A DNA stretch of 19,392 bases, from positions 1 to 19,392 of the forward strand of contig JAEOSR010000047.1 of assembly GCA_016840285.1 (NCBI GenBank), written 5' to 3'. This document shows positions 6,447-14,302 of the stretch, one piece after another (position 1 is the first letter of the stretch; every line of letters begins with the position of its first letter). The notes beneath the pieces are model-generated. The model was not told the DNA's origin, searched no databases, and was given only the letters and a program-made list of their open reading frames with translations. The stretch comes from Candidatus Hodarchaeota archaeon. Its GTDB lineage: Archaea; Asgardarchaeota; Heimdallarchaeia; Hodarchaeales; Hodarchaeaceae. Position numbers and translations under genes: made by a program.

Positions 6447-7880
6447 ATGGAAAGTAATGAGCCATTTAAAGATATAATTCTAAAAGAAATCCCAAAGAAA
6501 TCAATAGTCAAAGAAGAATCTTGGATATTTTTTCAAAAAAAATATGGGGAAATTCTACAAATTTTAAAGTCCTCACCGATGACGTTTGATGAGATATATT
6601 CAATTTATAAAAGTAATCCTTCAAAAGAAAAATCACCTAAAAAATCTTATACAACAATTTATCGCCTGTTTTCTGAGTTAATTGAAAATGAGTTTGTTAT
6701 AGAAGTAGGAAAAAGAGTAAAAAGGCACCAAACACAAAGTAAGGTATTATACAGTAGAAAATCAAAACTTATCTTATTTGATAGCATGGAAATGGATTTC
6801 TGGACTGAAGAAAGTAGTATTAGTTTAGCTACTGTAGTAAGTTTAATTGTGAAAAAAAATTTATCAAGAATGAAACCAGTCGACGGGAAACTTATCAATT
6901 TTTATTATGAAAAGGCCAAACAGGTTCAAACATTCCGAGAAACGATCCTACTTGATATTTATGAGACTTTTTCTGAATCTTTGGAAGATAACTTGGTAAA
7001 GATAAGAGATTCAATTGAAATTCTTGATCTAAATGCATTCTATATATTTTATAAAACAATAGGAAAACTTGTGTGGATTTTTAATCTTGATATTAATAAT
7101 ATGGCAAGTAATCTAAGCAATTGTTTTACTGAAAAGGCTGAAACTGGAAAATCTAATGAGGAGGTAAACCTAAAAGAAAATTCCTCTAATTATTTCATAT
7201 ATTATCAACCAATGTTATATAAGCCTCTAGATGCAGAAATTTTTGATGCTGTGGTAAAAAACATCAATTTAAGAACCATAATGTACTTACTTCGTCAAAA
7301 ACCATTATCTCTGAAAGAGATTCACAAAAGCTATTACCAAGCGTCCTTAACACTCTTTAAAGAGTGGAAAGAAAAGTTAGGTAAGGTTGGTCTTAAAGAA
7401 CCTAAACCAAAAGCAGAAAATACAATATATTATTACATCAAAGACCTTATAGAAAAAGGAATAATTTTGGAAGCTGGAAAAAAGACTGTACCCAATCAAA
7501 TTGCAACGCAGACGTTGTATGGAAGGGCTGCAAAGTCTTATTATCGAATTAGCGATGAATCGGTTTATTGGAGATCCGGAGAAGCAACTAATACAATCAA
7601 GGCGTTAGGTCAATGTTTAAATTATTATTTTAAAACTGATTCATTTGATTTTGATTTGTTTAAAGATTTAATAGTGAGATTTTGTGAAGAACAGCAAAAA
7701 TCACTTGTAAATGCTTTGAATGAAGCCAAATCTGAGGACTTTCAAGCTGAAGTTATTTTTGAAGACAAGGATGCAACAATATTCTTGAACGTTTTGAGCA
7801 TATATAAATGGTTATTTACAAATGATTACTTGAAGAACATGAAATCTGACTTAGAAAATATCTTTAAATCAACTAAATAA
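6447..7880 (+). CDS. Tandem two-module winged-helix regulator next to the exporter
   Basis: A 477-residue soluble protein built of two similar halves. Each half has a winged-helix domain followed by a helical bundle. Module 1 (~28-235) carries TTIYRLFSELIENEFVIEVGK then TQSKVLYSRKSK. Module 2 (~266-477) carries NTIYYYIKDLIEKGIILEAGK then TQTLYGRAAKSYY. The matching order shows an internal duplication. The helix-turn-helix and wing resemble ArsR/PadR-like repressors, but I do not recognise a named family. It follows the exporter genes by 64 bases on the same strand, with GGTGGA just before ATG 6447, so co-transcription and control of the pump are likely. A single polypeptide with two DNA-binding modules could act as a ready-made dimer. 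A broken copy of module 2 lies at 12292-12888. Confidence 0.7.
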   Translation: MESNEPFKDIILKEIPKKSIVKEESWIFFQKKYGEILQILKSSPMTFDEIYSIYKSNPSKEKSPKKSYTTIYRLFSELIENEFVIEVGKRVKRHQTQSKVLYSRKSKLILFDSMEMDFWTEESSISLATVVSLIVKKNLSRMKPVDGKLINFYYEKAKQVQTFRETILLDIYETFSESLEDNLVKIRDSIEILDLNAFYIFYKTIGKLVWIFNLDINNMASNLSNCFTEKAETGKSNEEVNLKENSSNYFIYYQPMLYKPLDAEIFDAVVKNINLRTIMYLLRQKPLSLKEIHKSYYQASLTLFKEWKEKLGKVGLKEPKPKAENTIYYYIKDLIEKGIILEAGKKTVPNQIATQTLYGRAAKSYYRISDESVYWRSGEATNTIKALGQCLNYYFKTDSFDFDLFKDLIVRFCEEQQKSLVNALNEAKSEDFQAEVIFEDKDATIFLNVLSIYKWLFTNDYLKNMKSDLENIFKSTK

Positions 7881-7948
7881 TCCTTAATTAAACTAATGCT
7901 GTTATTAAGTTCCAGCTTAGTATCTCCTTGGTTGACTGAGAGAGTTAG

Positions 7949-8377
7949 TCATAAAGGCATGAATAACGTTGATAGTGCAAGAGCAAGTTGGCCTAAAGGA
8001 TAAAGAATGGGCCCCACTAAATGTTCTCGGGATTTGAAGAACTTATCAATGGAGAATTCCATATCCGTTATGAATATTAGTAGAACTCCAGTAGTTAGTA
8101 AGAGTACACTTAGAAAGGGCAAGGAGCTTTGAAAGAGGTTAATTATCGCCCGAGAAAGTAAAAAGAGGAGGAAGATTGGATAAAAATTAGTTATCAAGCG
8201 ATATTTTCCGAGATGTTGAAAAAAATGAGAATCCCATGATGAGAATACCAAAAAACAATAACTCAATCCAGTGAATCCAAGTACTATTATGTCCAGAGGA
8301 AGCTGAAAACCACCGCTAGTATACAGCAACCCGATCGCGAAACAGAGATAGGAGACAATAAAAATGCTTGATCCCAC
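7949..8377 (-). CDS. Small multi-span membrane protein, family unknown
   Basis: 142 residues, almost entirely hydrophobic, with about five predicted membrane helices, starting SIFIVSYLCFAIGLLY and ending LYPLGQLALALSTLF. The GTG start at 8377 has AAAGGA 7 bases upstream. It follows the membrane protein at 8402-8824 by 24 bases, so the two are probably co-transcribed and may form one complex. No catalytic motif or known family is recognised; a short loop carrying SSWDSHFFQHLGKYR is the most distinctive soluble part. Confidence 0.55.
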   Translation of the reverse strand: MGSSIFIVSYLCFAIGLLYTSGGFQLPLDIIVLGFTGLSYCFLVFSSWDSHFFQHLGKYRLITNFYPIFLLFLLSRAIINLFQSSLPFLSVLLLTTGVLLIFITDMEFSIDKFFKSREHLVGPILYPLGQLALALSTLFMPL

Positions 8378-8401
8378 AACAAGTCCTTTAGTGGATGAAT
8401 T

Positions 8402-8824
8402 TTAGGACTTATTATTCAGATCTCCTAATAATCCGATACTCATCCCGCTTAGAATAGCAATGGAGTAAAAAAAATCAGCATACAGACCGAGGAATAAACT
8501 AAGGGCAATTAATGCAATGTTAATGATTGATATAGGTAGAAGGAAGGAGTATTGGTTTTCAGTAACCTTAGAATCCACAGACGTATAATGTTTCTTGATA
8601 TTAAAGGCTTCAACTGAAATTAAAATCCCACCAGCACTAAGAAAGAGCAAATTATCAGTTAGCATGGGATTCCAACCAGTTCTATCAGTAATTTTCAAAC
8701 CATACACCTTGAAAGATCCCCCCCTCCTCATGCAAAGTCTTTCCCAAACTACTAATCCCATTTTGTTGTGGATTGAATCGGCAGCAGGCCATGGCGTAGG
8801 CAGATCAGTCACGAAGCTAATCAT
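8402..8824 (-). CDS. Small membrane protein with a soluble N-terminal part, family unknown
   Basis: 140 residues from ATG 8824: about 55 polar residues (TPWPAADSIHNKMGLVVWER, then RRGG), then helices around LLFLSAGGILISVEA, LLPISIINIALIALSLFL and YSIAILSGMSIGLLG. The frame is open further upstream to 8872, but with no usable start codon, so an N-terminal extension or lost start is possible. A run of seven G on this strand (near 8718-8724) within RRGG could be an indel-prone spot. An overlapping plus-strand frame (8595-8876) is judged spurious because the minus frame has a clear membrane-protein pattern and a partner gene downstream. Confidence 0.45.
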   Translation of the reverse strand: MISFVTDLPTPWPAADSIHNKMGLVVWERLCMRRGGSFKVYGLKITDRTGWNPMLTDNLLFLSAGGILISVEAFNIKKHYTSVDSKVTENQYSFLLPISIINIALIALSLFLGLYADFFYSIAILSGMSIGLLGDLNNKS

Positions 8825-8940
8825 AGAAGGGACACGGATGTTATCATTCTTCCTGTGGCGAATAAAAGAATCCTAACCTTGAAATTTCTAGCCATTCCTC
8901 TTCATGATATTGAGCTTCTTACCATATGAATGCATTAACA

Positions 8941-9420
8941 TCAAGAATTTAAATTCAGCACTGGGACAATTTTGTTCATTATTTTTCTTTCTGCCTTTCT
9001 TAAATGTTCCTGAAAGATTCCTGGTTGAATTTCCATTTCTACTGAAAGGGTTTCAATTGACACATTTCTGGGAAGCTCATAATATCCTTTATTGTAAGCA
9101 TTAGTTAATGCAAGTAATTGTTTTCCTGTCAGGTCCTTTCTTAATTCATCTAGGTATAACAGGTGAAATTTAGGAGTATCAGTTTCTTTAACTGGGGCTA
9201 AATTAAGGATCTCAATTTTAGCATCTGAATCTTTTGCTTTCAATTCATCTGTAATTACTTTTAGATCATCTAAGGTGATCAGGAGCTTTACTACCTCTTT
9301 TCCAGCGAGATACTTCACAGGTGGAAGTCGAATACAGTTATGGCTGTCTAGAATGACGGAGAAAGGTTCGTAATCACATTCACATTGCTTAATAACCATC
9401 TGTACGCGGTCTTGATCCAA
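8941..9420 (-). CDS. HTH_10 (bacterio-opsin activator type) transcriptional regulator
   Basis: A 159-residue regulator. Its last ~55 residues match the archaeal HTH_10 domain: LTGKQLLALTNAYNKGYYE, then LPRNVSIETLSVEMEIQPG and a helix with EHLRKAERKI. The first ~100 residues form an alpha/beta sensory-like domain of the kind that precedes HTH_10 in many archaeal proteins. HTH_10 regulators of this type are abundant in archaea. The start shown is TTG 9420. The frame remains open for 14 more codons upstream without ATG, GTG or TTG, and there is no good ribosome site, so the N-terminus may be truncated or misplaced. Targets are unknown; the two membrane genes downstream on the same strand are possible. 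Confidence 0.8.
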   Translation of the reverse strand: MDQDRVQMVIKQCECDYEPFSVILDSHNCIRLPPVKYLAGKEVVKLLITLDDLKVITDELKAKDSDAKIEILNLAPVKETDTPKFHLLYLDELRKDLTGKQLLALTNAYNKGYYELPRNVSIETLSVEMEIQPGIFQEHLRKAERKIMNKIVPVLNLNS

Positions 9421-9723
9421 AGATTTCTTAATAATTGATCCTGTTTGTTTAAGATGTAATCATCATTGGATTCCCAGTGTTAAACGACCAAAAATATGCC
9501 CTAATTGCTATTCGAAGCTATGGAATAAACCCATGACGAAAAAAAAATCGCACGACGCAATAAACGAAAAAATAAACCAAACCACCCATCAAAAAATAAA
9601 TTTATAAAATATAAAACATTTTCTGAAGTAAATGTAATAACAAGAAAACCGATTTCTTATAGTCGTGATAGACATACTTTACATCTAGGTTTTCTTAGAA
9701 AAACATTCAGGAGATGCCATACA
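9421..9723. other. A-rich divergent intergenic region
   Basis: This 303-base stretch separates the minus-strand HTH_10 gene from the plus-strand acetyltransferase. It is strongly A-rich at 9537-9618. A TATA-like run TTTATAAAATATAAAAC (9601-9617) could serve the acetyltransferase with a leader of about 95 bases. No ORF with coding character and no RNA gene are visible. Confidence 0.45.
9709..9715 (+). promoter_or_regulatory. Strong ribosome site for the acetyltransferase
   Basis: AGGAGAT sits 8 bases before ATG 9724. It is one of the best Shine-Dalgarno matches in the window and fixes the start. Confidence 0.6.
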
Positions 9724-10560
9724 ATGATAGTAGAACTCAAGAAGAATAAGTACGTGCTAATCAGAACTCTTGTAAATCCATTGAAATTCCATTTGGCTAT
9801 TGATGCAATAATTGATGCTGCAATTCCTGGAAGAATATGGGTAGATAATGAAAACGATCCGAAATCAGCATTAATTTGGGATATACGTTATTCATATTAT
9901 CTTGCTGGAAGGGAAGATAACTATGAGTTTAATATAGATCTCAGGAAACTATTTACTAAGGAAATTGCCCCAAATGCGTTGGGTCGTGGTATTAAGCAAT
10001 ATTTTCTGGTATGTTCAGGAGCCTGGAAAACTGTAATAATGGAAAAAGAAATTATAACAGAAAAATCACATCTAAGTACAATTCCACGCTGTTATTACGT
10101 TCTAAAAACATTTCGGAGTGGTGATTGGAAGCAACAAATTCCTCCTTATTTTCAAATGAAATTTATTGACAATCAACTGTTGAGAAATAAGAACTTTAAG
10201 AATTTAAATTCTCTTATAATTGAAATTGAGGATATTGCTGGATTTACGGAAGAATTTCTAAGGAAAGGGAACTTTGGTTATTGTTTGTTATCTAGTAAAT
10301 TAGAAATTATAAGTTGGTGCCTTTCTTTTGTACATGACCATTCCTGTGAAGCTTGGGTTCAAACAGTTGAAACGCACCAAAAGAAAGGTTTTGCTACTCT
10401 CACAGTAGCAGCATTTGTTGATTATTGTCAAAATAATAATATCACAATAGGATGGCATAGTAATAAAGATAATCAGGGTAGTATCAAACTTGCAGAGAAA
10501 ATAGGCTTTGAAAAAACATCAGAAGAATATTTCTGGGTTTTTGGGGATCATGAAGCTTAA
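9724..10560 (+). CDS. GNAT-family N-acetyltransferase, ZmaR-like
   Basis: 278 residues. The last ~100 form a GNAT acetyl-CoA-binding fold: a strand with WCLSF, then EAWVQTVETHQKKGFATLTVAAFVDYC. The QKKGFAT segment is the Q/RxxGxG/A loop that grips CoA. The C-terminal HSNKDNQGSIKLAEKIGFEK is the usual last motif. The long N-terminal part (~175 residues) with an acidic aromatic-rich region resembles the zwittermicin-resistance (ZmaR) group, Pfam 'GNAT_acetyltran', though I judge that by pattern only. It acts in the cytoplasm and likely acetylates an amine on a small molecule or protein; the substrate is unknown. It has its own promoter and no operon partners. Confidence 0.8.
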   Translation: MIVELKKNKYVLIRTLVNPLKFHLAIDAIIDAAIPGRIWVDNENDPKSALIWDIRYSYYLAGREDNYEFNIDLRKLFTKEIAPNALGRGIKQYFLVCSGAWKTVIMEKEIITEKSHLSTIPRCYYVLKTFRSGDWKQQIPPYFQMKFIDNQLLRNKNFKNLNSLIIEIEDIAGFTEEFLRKGNFGYCLLSSKLEIISWCLSFVHDHSCEAWVQTVETHQKKGFATLTVAAFVDYCQNNNITIGWHSNKDNQGSIKLAEKIGFEKTSEEYFWVFGDHEA

Positions 10561-10669
10561 ATTGAGGTTAAAACATCTGTATCTATCAAAATACTGATAT
10601 TGATACGGATTATGTCTATTAACTAAGATTCAATGACATGACTCAATTGGAAAAATCCATCCTTCACTA

Positions 10670-11920
10670 TCAATAACGGGTTTTCTTCTTCTTATTGAGA
10701 CTGAACAGCAGTAAGCCAAAACCAATCATAAAAATCATACCAGTAAGGCCTGTTCCTTTAGAATTATCTGTATCTGTTGACTCTTGGGATTGGGTTTGGG
10801 GTTGGGTTTGGGTCTCAAGGCTCTCTTCAGGCTCTAAATTAATCCAGTTCTGTGTTATTGGATTATAGATCCATACTGTTCCATAGATTTCACTAGGTTC
10901 ATAAGCTAATCCACCGAACAAGACCACTTTTTTGTTTTCTGGATCATAAACCATAGATTGCATTGAACACGCTGGTGGTCGATTATCCTTTGTTACGTCT
11001 GTCCACTGGTTGTTATTAAAACTATACACCCAAGTTTCATCACTTTGGAAGACCTCGGGTTCTAAATCAGTACCACCAAATACGATTAACTCATTCTGAT
11101 GAGTATCAAAAGTTAAACCATACCAGTATCGTGGACCAATAGTCTCAGATAAATCTAGTGACTCCCAAGTTGTTGTTGTGGCATTAAATGTCCAAAGTTT
11201 ACCATCATCCAATAAATTACCGAAAGAATTACCACCGTAAAGAACTATTTTTTCTTCAACTGAATTATAAACCATGCGAGGACCATATCTCTCCTGAGGA
11301 GCTACGGTTGGATACAATTCTGTCCAGGTGTTAGTTTCATAATCATAAGCCCAAGTATCATTCAAAAGATAAGTAGTATCATCAATGTCCCTCATCCCGC
11401 CAAACAAGATAGTTTGTTTGGTAATTGGATCATACGCCATAGCATGATCAGACCTACCAGGAGGACTAGTAATAGGATAAACATTTGACCAGGAGTTAGT
11501 CTGGTAATCATAAATCCATGTATCAGCAAGCTCCCAACCAGCAGTTATAGAATTACCGCCAAAAAGAATAATGTGTTGACTATCGGAATCATAAGCCATG
11601 GCATAATTAAGCCTTCGAGCAGGACCGAAGGAGGGAGTCAATTCAGTCCAATTGTTTCTAACGTAATCATAAGTCCAAAGATCGTCCTTAGAGTAAATAT
11701 ACCGATCATCACAAGATCCTCCAAAAAGAAAAATTTGCTTGTTCACCGAATCATAGACCATAGAATGGCCAAAACGGGCCTCTGGAATTGATACTGTACT
11801 TACTCGATGATTTGAGACAGCAGAAAATACCGATGAATGTTTTGACATGTGACAAAACAATATCACTAATAGAACTAATGAAAGGAAAAGAAAACTTCTG
11901 GTTTGAGAGCTTTTAAGCAA
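10670..11920 (-). CDS. Secreted, membrane-anchored six-blade Kelch-repeat protein
   Basis: 416 residues: an N-terminal signal/anchor helix (SFLFLSLVLLVILF), six Kelch blades, a Gln/Thr/Ser linker (TQTQPQTQSQ), a membrane helix (GMIFMIGFGLLLFSL) and a basic tail NKKKKTRY. Each blade repeats a core like HSMVYDSVNKQIFLFGG, an acidic/aromatic loop and then TWIYDYQTNSW. Six blades are enough to close a beta-propeller, displayed outside the cell and probably used for binding. The start is TTG 11920, preceded 5 bases away by GGTGAT. No enzymatic domain is present. Propellers of this design are common on archaeal surfaces; the ligand is unknown. Confidence 0.88.
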   Translation of the reverse strand: MLKSSQTRSFLFLSLVLLVILFCHMSKHSSVFSAVSNHRVSTVSIPEARFGHSMVYDSVNKQIFLFGGSCDDRYIYSKDDLWTYDYVRNNWTELTPSFGPARRLNYAMAYDSDSQHIILFGGNSITAGWELADTWIYDYQTNSWSNVYPITSPPGRSDHAMAYDPITKQTILFGGMRDIDDTTYLLNDTWAYDYETNTWTELYPTVAPQERYGPRMVYNSVEEKIVLYGGNSFGNLLDDGKLWTFNATTTTWESLDLSETIGPRYWYGLTFDTHQNELIVFGGTDLEPEVFQSDETWVYSFNNNQWTDVTKDNRPPACSMQSMVYDPENKKVVLFGGLAYEPSEIYGTVWIYNPITQNWINLEPEESLETQTQPQTQSQESTDTDNSKGTGLTGMIFMIGFGLLLFSLNKKKKTRY

Positions 11921-11982
11921 TAATTATCACCTATAATGAAAAAAGTATCGAGAAAAAGAATAGATGATTAGTCCTTACCTCT

Positions 11983-11990
11983 CCTTAAAT
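11983..11990 (-). promoter_or_regulatory. TATA box of the Kelch gene
   Basis: ATTTAAGG on the minus strand would place the transcript start near 11960, giving a leader of about 40 bases that carries GGTGAT before the TTG start. Confidence 0.4.
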
Positions 11991-12036
11991 ACTCACTGAT
12001 AGGGGAAAAACTCACCCCGTGACAACACAGCTTTGA

Positions 12037-12201
12037 TTAGGTGGAAGCTATCCTCATTACATTGTTTTTTATGAAGTCTTCCATCTGGAATGGGTTACCA
12101 TGACCAGGGTACACGGTATTTAATGATAAATTTATCAGTTTAGCGATACTAGCATCAAAATCCACAGAATTATCGATCAGAGAGCACTTAACTGGTCCGT
12201 A
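12037..12201 (-). pseudogene. C-terminal remnant of a metallo-beta-lactamase-fold hydrolase
   Basis: The minus frame is open for 54 codons and reads NSVDFDASIAKLINLSLNTV, then YPGHGNPF and a helix with EDFIKNN, ending RIAST. The motif 'sl..L..L...tvyPGHG.pf' is the end of MBL-fold hydrolases, where the His of PGHG is the last metal ligand. A stop (12202-12204) cuts the frame off upstream, and the four other metal-binding motifs are missing, so this is a relic rather than a working enzyme. It abuts another relic (12292-12888), marking a decayed stretch. The family call is confident; the original substrate is unknown. Confidence 0.65.
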
Positions 12202-12217
12202 CTATACAAAAAAAACA

Positions 12218-12238
12218 CTTTATATGTTTTGAAAACAT
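12218..12238 (+). promoter_or_regulatory. TATA box merged with a 15-base palindrome
   Basis: The TATA-like CTTTATATG (12218-12226) overlaps a perfect inverted repeat ATGTTTT-G-AAAACAT (12224-12238). A repressor bound there would block the promoter. A short ORF starts at ATG 12255 (38 codons, MLKSNKRMISGAYEL) after GAGTGA, then runs out of frame into the regulator relic. This looks like the promoter and first codons of another gene joined to the duplicated module. Confidence 0.4.
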
Positions 12239-12291
12239 TTGATGAGTGATTTCTATGCTGAAAAGTAATAAACGAATGATCTCAGGGGCTT

Positions 12292-12888
12292 ATGAGCTTA
12301 CTTCGTCAAAAACCATTATCTCTGAAAAAGATTCATCAAGAGTTTTATCAAGCTTCTTTAACACTCTTTAAGTAGTGGAAAGAAAACAAAAGTAAAGTTG
12401 GCCTTAAAATACGAAAGCCAAAAGCAGAAAATACGGTATATTACTACATTAAAGACCTTATAGATAAAGTTGTTTTGTTGGAAGTTGGTAAAAAGACTGT
12501 ACCAAATCAAACTGCAACACAGACGTTGTATGGAAGGATTGCAAAAGTTTATTATAGAATTAGTGAAAACTCGACCTATTTGAGATCTGAACAGGCAACT
12601 AATACCATCAAAGCTTTAGGTCAATGTCTAAATTATTATCTTAAAACACGTTCATTTGATTTTGATTTATTTAGAGATATTTTAGCAAGATTTTTTGAAG
12701 AGCAACAGATATCACTGATAAATGGTTTAGAAGAAGCTAAATCAGAAGACTTTCAAGTTGAAGCTATTTTTGAAGACAAGGATGCAGATGTATTCTTGCA
12801 AGTTTTAAGCTTTTATAAATGGTTATTTACAAATAATTACTTTGAAAATATGAAATCTGATTTAAAAAATATTTTTAATCCAGCTTAA
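12292..12888 (+). pseudogene. Broken copy of module 2 of the tandem winged-helix regulator
   Basis: Reading from ATG 12292, the translation matches the second half of the 6447-7880 protein from its Met279 to the end (MSLLRQKPLSLKKIH versus MYLLRQKPLSLKEIH, and near-identical TVPNQTATQTLYGR). Long runs of bases are also identical, so the copy is fairly recent. A TAG at 12373-12375 replaces a Glu codon and interrupts the frame. Upstream of ATG 12292 the similarity ends and the matching frame meets a stop. A shorter product could start at TTG 12475 (137 residues), but it would lack most of the winged helix. A relic is the likeliest reading; expression of the C-terminal bundle as a dominant partner cannot be excluded. 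Confidence 0.8.
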
Positions 12889-12931
12889 GATATTAAGAAT
12901 AAGAATAAGAAGAGTATTAAGTTTGAAGCTT

Positions 12932-13201
12932 CTAGTTAAAGAGGGATGCGTTTAAAATAGTAATCCTAACAACTTTTTCTTTTTGATTTAATCCTAAAAT
13001 AATGTTTTCATTTGCTTCAAGAATATCACTATCTACTGCTTCAGCATTAGATTCAAAATGCGCATAAAGAACATCAGCTTCTACATCATAACCCATTCTT
13101 ATTATTTCTTGCGGTAATGATAACGCATATTTGGTTGCTATCCTATTAATTATTCCTGTTGCATCAATTTGCATTTTGATCAAAGGTTTAGTTTCTCCCA
13201 T
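12932..13201 (-). CDS. DUF2283 protein, putative antitoxin
   Basis: 89 residues. The core MGYDVEADVLYAHFESNAEAVDSDILEANENIILGLN is a clear DUF2283 domain (Y-D-x-E-A-D-V-L-Y, an acidic helix, then a strand with the 'i..gi.i..a' ending). DUF2283 proteins are usually small antitoxin-like partners of RelE/barnase-like proteins. ATG 13201 is preceded by AAGGAAG and overlaps the end of the upstream gene by 22 bases, so translation is coupled. The 30-residue N-terminal part carries no recognised domain. The antitoxin role is inferred from domain and position. Confidence 0.75.
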   Translation of the reverse strand: MGETKPLIKMQIDATGIINRIATKYALSLPQEIIRMGYDVEADVLYAHFESNAEAVDSDILEANENIILGLNQKEKVVRITILNASLFN

Positions 13202-13500
13202 TTCTTCCTTTTCCTAGTTACTCTTCTCTTAGAGATCGGATGAGAAGTTATCACGAATCCTTCTTTATTAGTGATCTTGGTATATACCATCAAGTAATCT
13301 GTAAGAAAATTAGTAAATTCCTTTATAAATATGTATTGGTTAGTAAATTCGTTTAAAAACAAGTGATCTGGCGTTATAACAGTATTTTCTAATTGATCTC
13401 TAAAATCTTTCATCTCTGGATGTGCTTCAATGATGTGATTCCATCTTTCATCAGTTAACCTTAGTTTAACATTTAAACTATCATTTGTTATTACTTTGAT
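13180..13500 (-). CDS. Putative toxin paired with DUF2283, apparently starting at ATC
   Basis: An open frame of 106 codons. Residues ~15-105 read LTDERWNHIIEAHPEMKDFR, VITPDHLFL, two strands with YIFIKEF and YLMVYTKI, then KEGFVITSHPISKRR, the layout of small RelE/barnase-like nuclease toxins seen beside DUF2283. A standard ATG occurs only at 13413, inside the conserved HPEM motif, and would delete the WNHI helix. The conserved part continues upstream to KVITNDSLNVKL without any ATG, GTG or TTG. A strong ribosome site (AGGTGA, 13512-13507) lies exactly 6 bases before an ATC at 13500, giving (M)KVITND. Either the start codon mutated from ATG to ATC, silencing the toxin, or ATC is used weakly. 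Nuclease function is inferred. Confidence 0.65.
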   Translation of the reverse strand: MKVITNDSLNVKLRLTDERWNHIIEAHPEMKDFRDQLENTVITPDHLFLNEFTNQYIFIKEFTNFLTDYLMVYTKITNKEGFVITSHPISKRRVTRKRKKWEKLNL

Positions 13501-13539
13501 GGAATTTCACCTTTTTTTATTTTTTCGGTAATTCTACTA

Positions 13540-13550
13540 CTTATAAGAAA
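13540..13550 (-). promoter_or_regulatory. TATA box of the DUF2283 toxin-antitoxin pair
   Basis: TTTCTTATAAG on the minus strand predicts a transcript start near 13519, about 19 bases before the ATC start, with the AGGTGA ribosome site inside the short leader. This supports translation beginning near 13500 rather than at ATG 13413. Confidence 0.45.
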
Positions 13551-13692
13551 GTAATGATATTAAATGTGTCTATTAAACATGAATAAAAATTATTCCTAAA
13601 TCGTTGAGCTATCAGAACGAGACGTGATTATCCTCCACGATCATCTCAAGACATTCTTTTCATTGTTATCAGTATCATAAAGTTGATGAAAA

Positions 13693-14091
13693 CTACCAAG
13701 TTTCGATTTTTAAACCTGGAACACGTTCAAAATGCTTAACATTACGAGTCAAAATATTGGCTTTGTGTTCTAAGGCTATACCTGCAATTAAAGAGTCCTT
13801 CAAACCAATTGGTTTCCCAAGTTTTTTCAAGGTATTGAGAATATAAGCAGATCTTTCCGCGGAACTCTCATCCAAAGGTAAAATAGTTAAATTTGAAAGA
13901 AAATTCCTTGTGATCTCAACTCTCTTTCCTGAGGTACCATCAACTGCTACGATACCAATAAATAACTCTAAAGCATTAATTGCTGTTGAGACAATAGTCC
14001 TAAATGTCTCTTCAAGTTGCTGTGCTTTAACTTTTGCCTCTTCCTCTCCTCTCAATAGAGAGATCATGAAATCACTATCTAAACATATCAT
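13693..14091 (-). CDS. vapC: VapC-family PIN-domain ribonuclease toxin
   Basis: 132 residues spanning a complete PIN domain: MICLDSDFMISLLRG with the first catalytic Asp at residue 5, a mid-protein acidic residue in INALELFIG, then the C-terminal acidic site in GLKDSLIAGIA and the ending ILTRNVKHFERVPGLKIETW typical of VapC. These toxins cleave tRNA or rRNA when released from VapB, using Mg2+ held by the acidic cluster. It overlaps the upstream vapB gene by 17 bases, the standard operon order. All key acidic residues appear present, so it is probably active. Confidence 0.92.
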   Translation of the reverse strand: MICLDSDFMISLLRGEEEAKVKAQQLEETFRTIVSTAINALELFIGIVAVDGTSGKRVEITRNFLSNLTILPLDESSAERSAYILNTLKKLGKPIGLKDSLIAGIALEHKANILTRNVKHFERVPGLKIETW

Positions 14092-14302
14092 CGAAGTGTC
14101 CCTCTACTTCTCGTAATGCTAGCTGTAGTGTTTCTAGCTCATCTGCTGATAGCTTCCATTCTCCAGCAAAAGAGAGTAACGATTTCTGTTTAGTAGGACG
14201 TGTTAACCGTTTAACTACATCTGAAAATGATTCATTACCGTTTTTCTCTTTTTTCAACCTTTGGTAGGCTTCATCATCCAGGCTTATTGTCTTGCTACCC
14301 AT
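14075..14302 (-). CDS. vapB: VapB-family ribbon-helix-helix antitoxin
   Basis: 75 residues from ATG 14302. The N-terminal GSKTISLDDEAYQRLKKEKN gives the beta strand and first helix of a ribbon-helix-helix DNA-binding fold, followed by SFSDVVKRL. This matches archaeal VapB (the former DUF217 group). The C-terminal part, WKLSADELETLQLALREVE, is the toxin-neutralising segment. The frame also opens upstream (ATGs at 14326, 14320 and 14311), but the family start M-G-S-K-T-I-S-L and the spacing favour 14302. A TATA-like TTATATTAAG (minus, 14335-14344) lies above it. VapB with VapC typically represses this promoter. Confidence 0.88.
   Translation of the reverse strand: MGSKTISLDDEAYQRLKKEKNGNESFSDVVKRLTRPTKQKSLLSFAGEWKLSADELETLQLALREVEGHFDDMFR

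Noticed and set aside
7933..7951. TGACT/AGTCA inverted repeat between convergent genes
   Set aside because: Only five pairs, no adjacent T-run, and it overlaps the stop codon of the minus-strand gene.
8595..8876. A 93-codon plus-strand ORF
   Set aside because: It is antisense to the membrane protein at 8402-8824, which has clear helices, a stop-to-start gap of 24 bases to its partner and a ribosome site on that partner. The plus frame has no recognisable domain or promoter.
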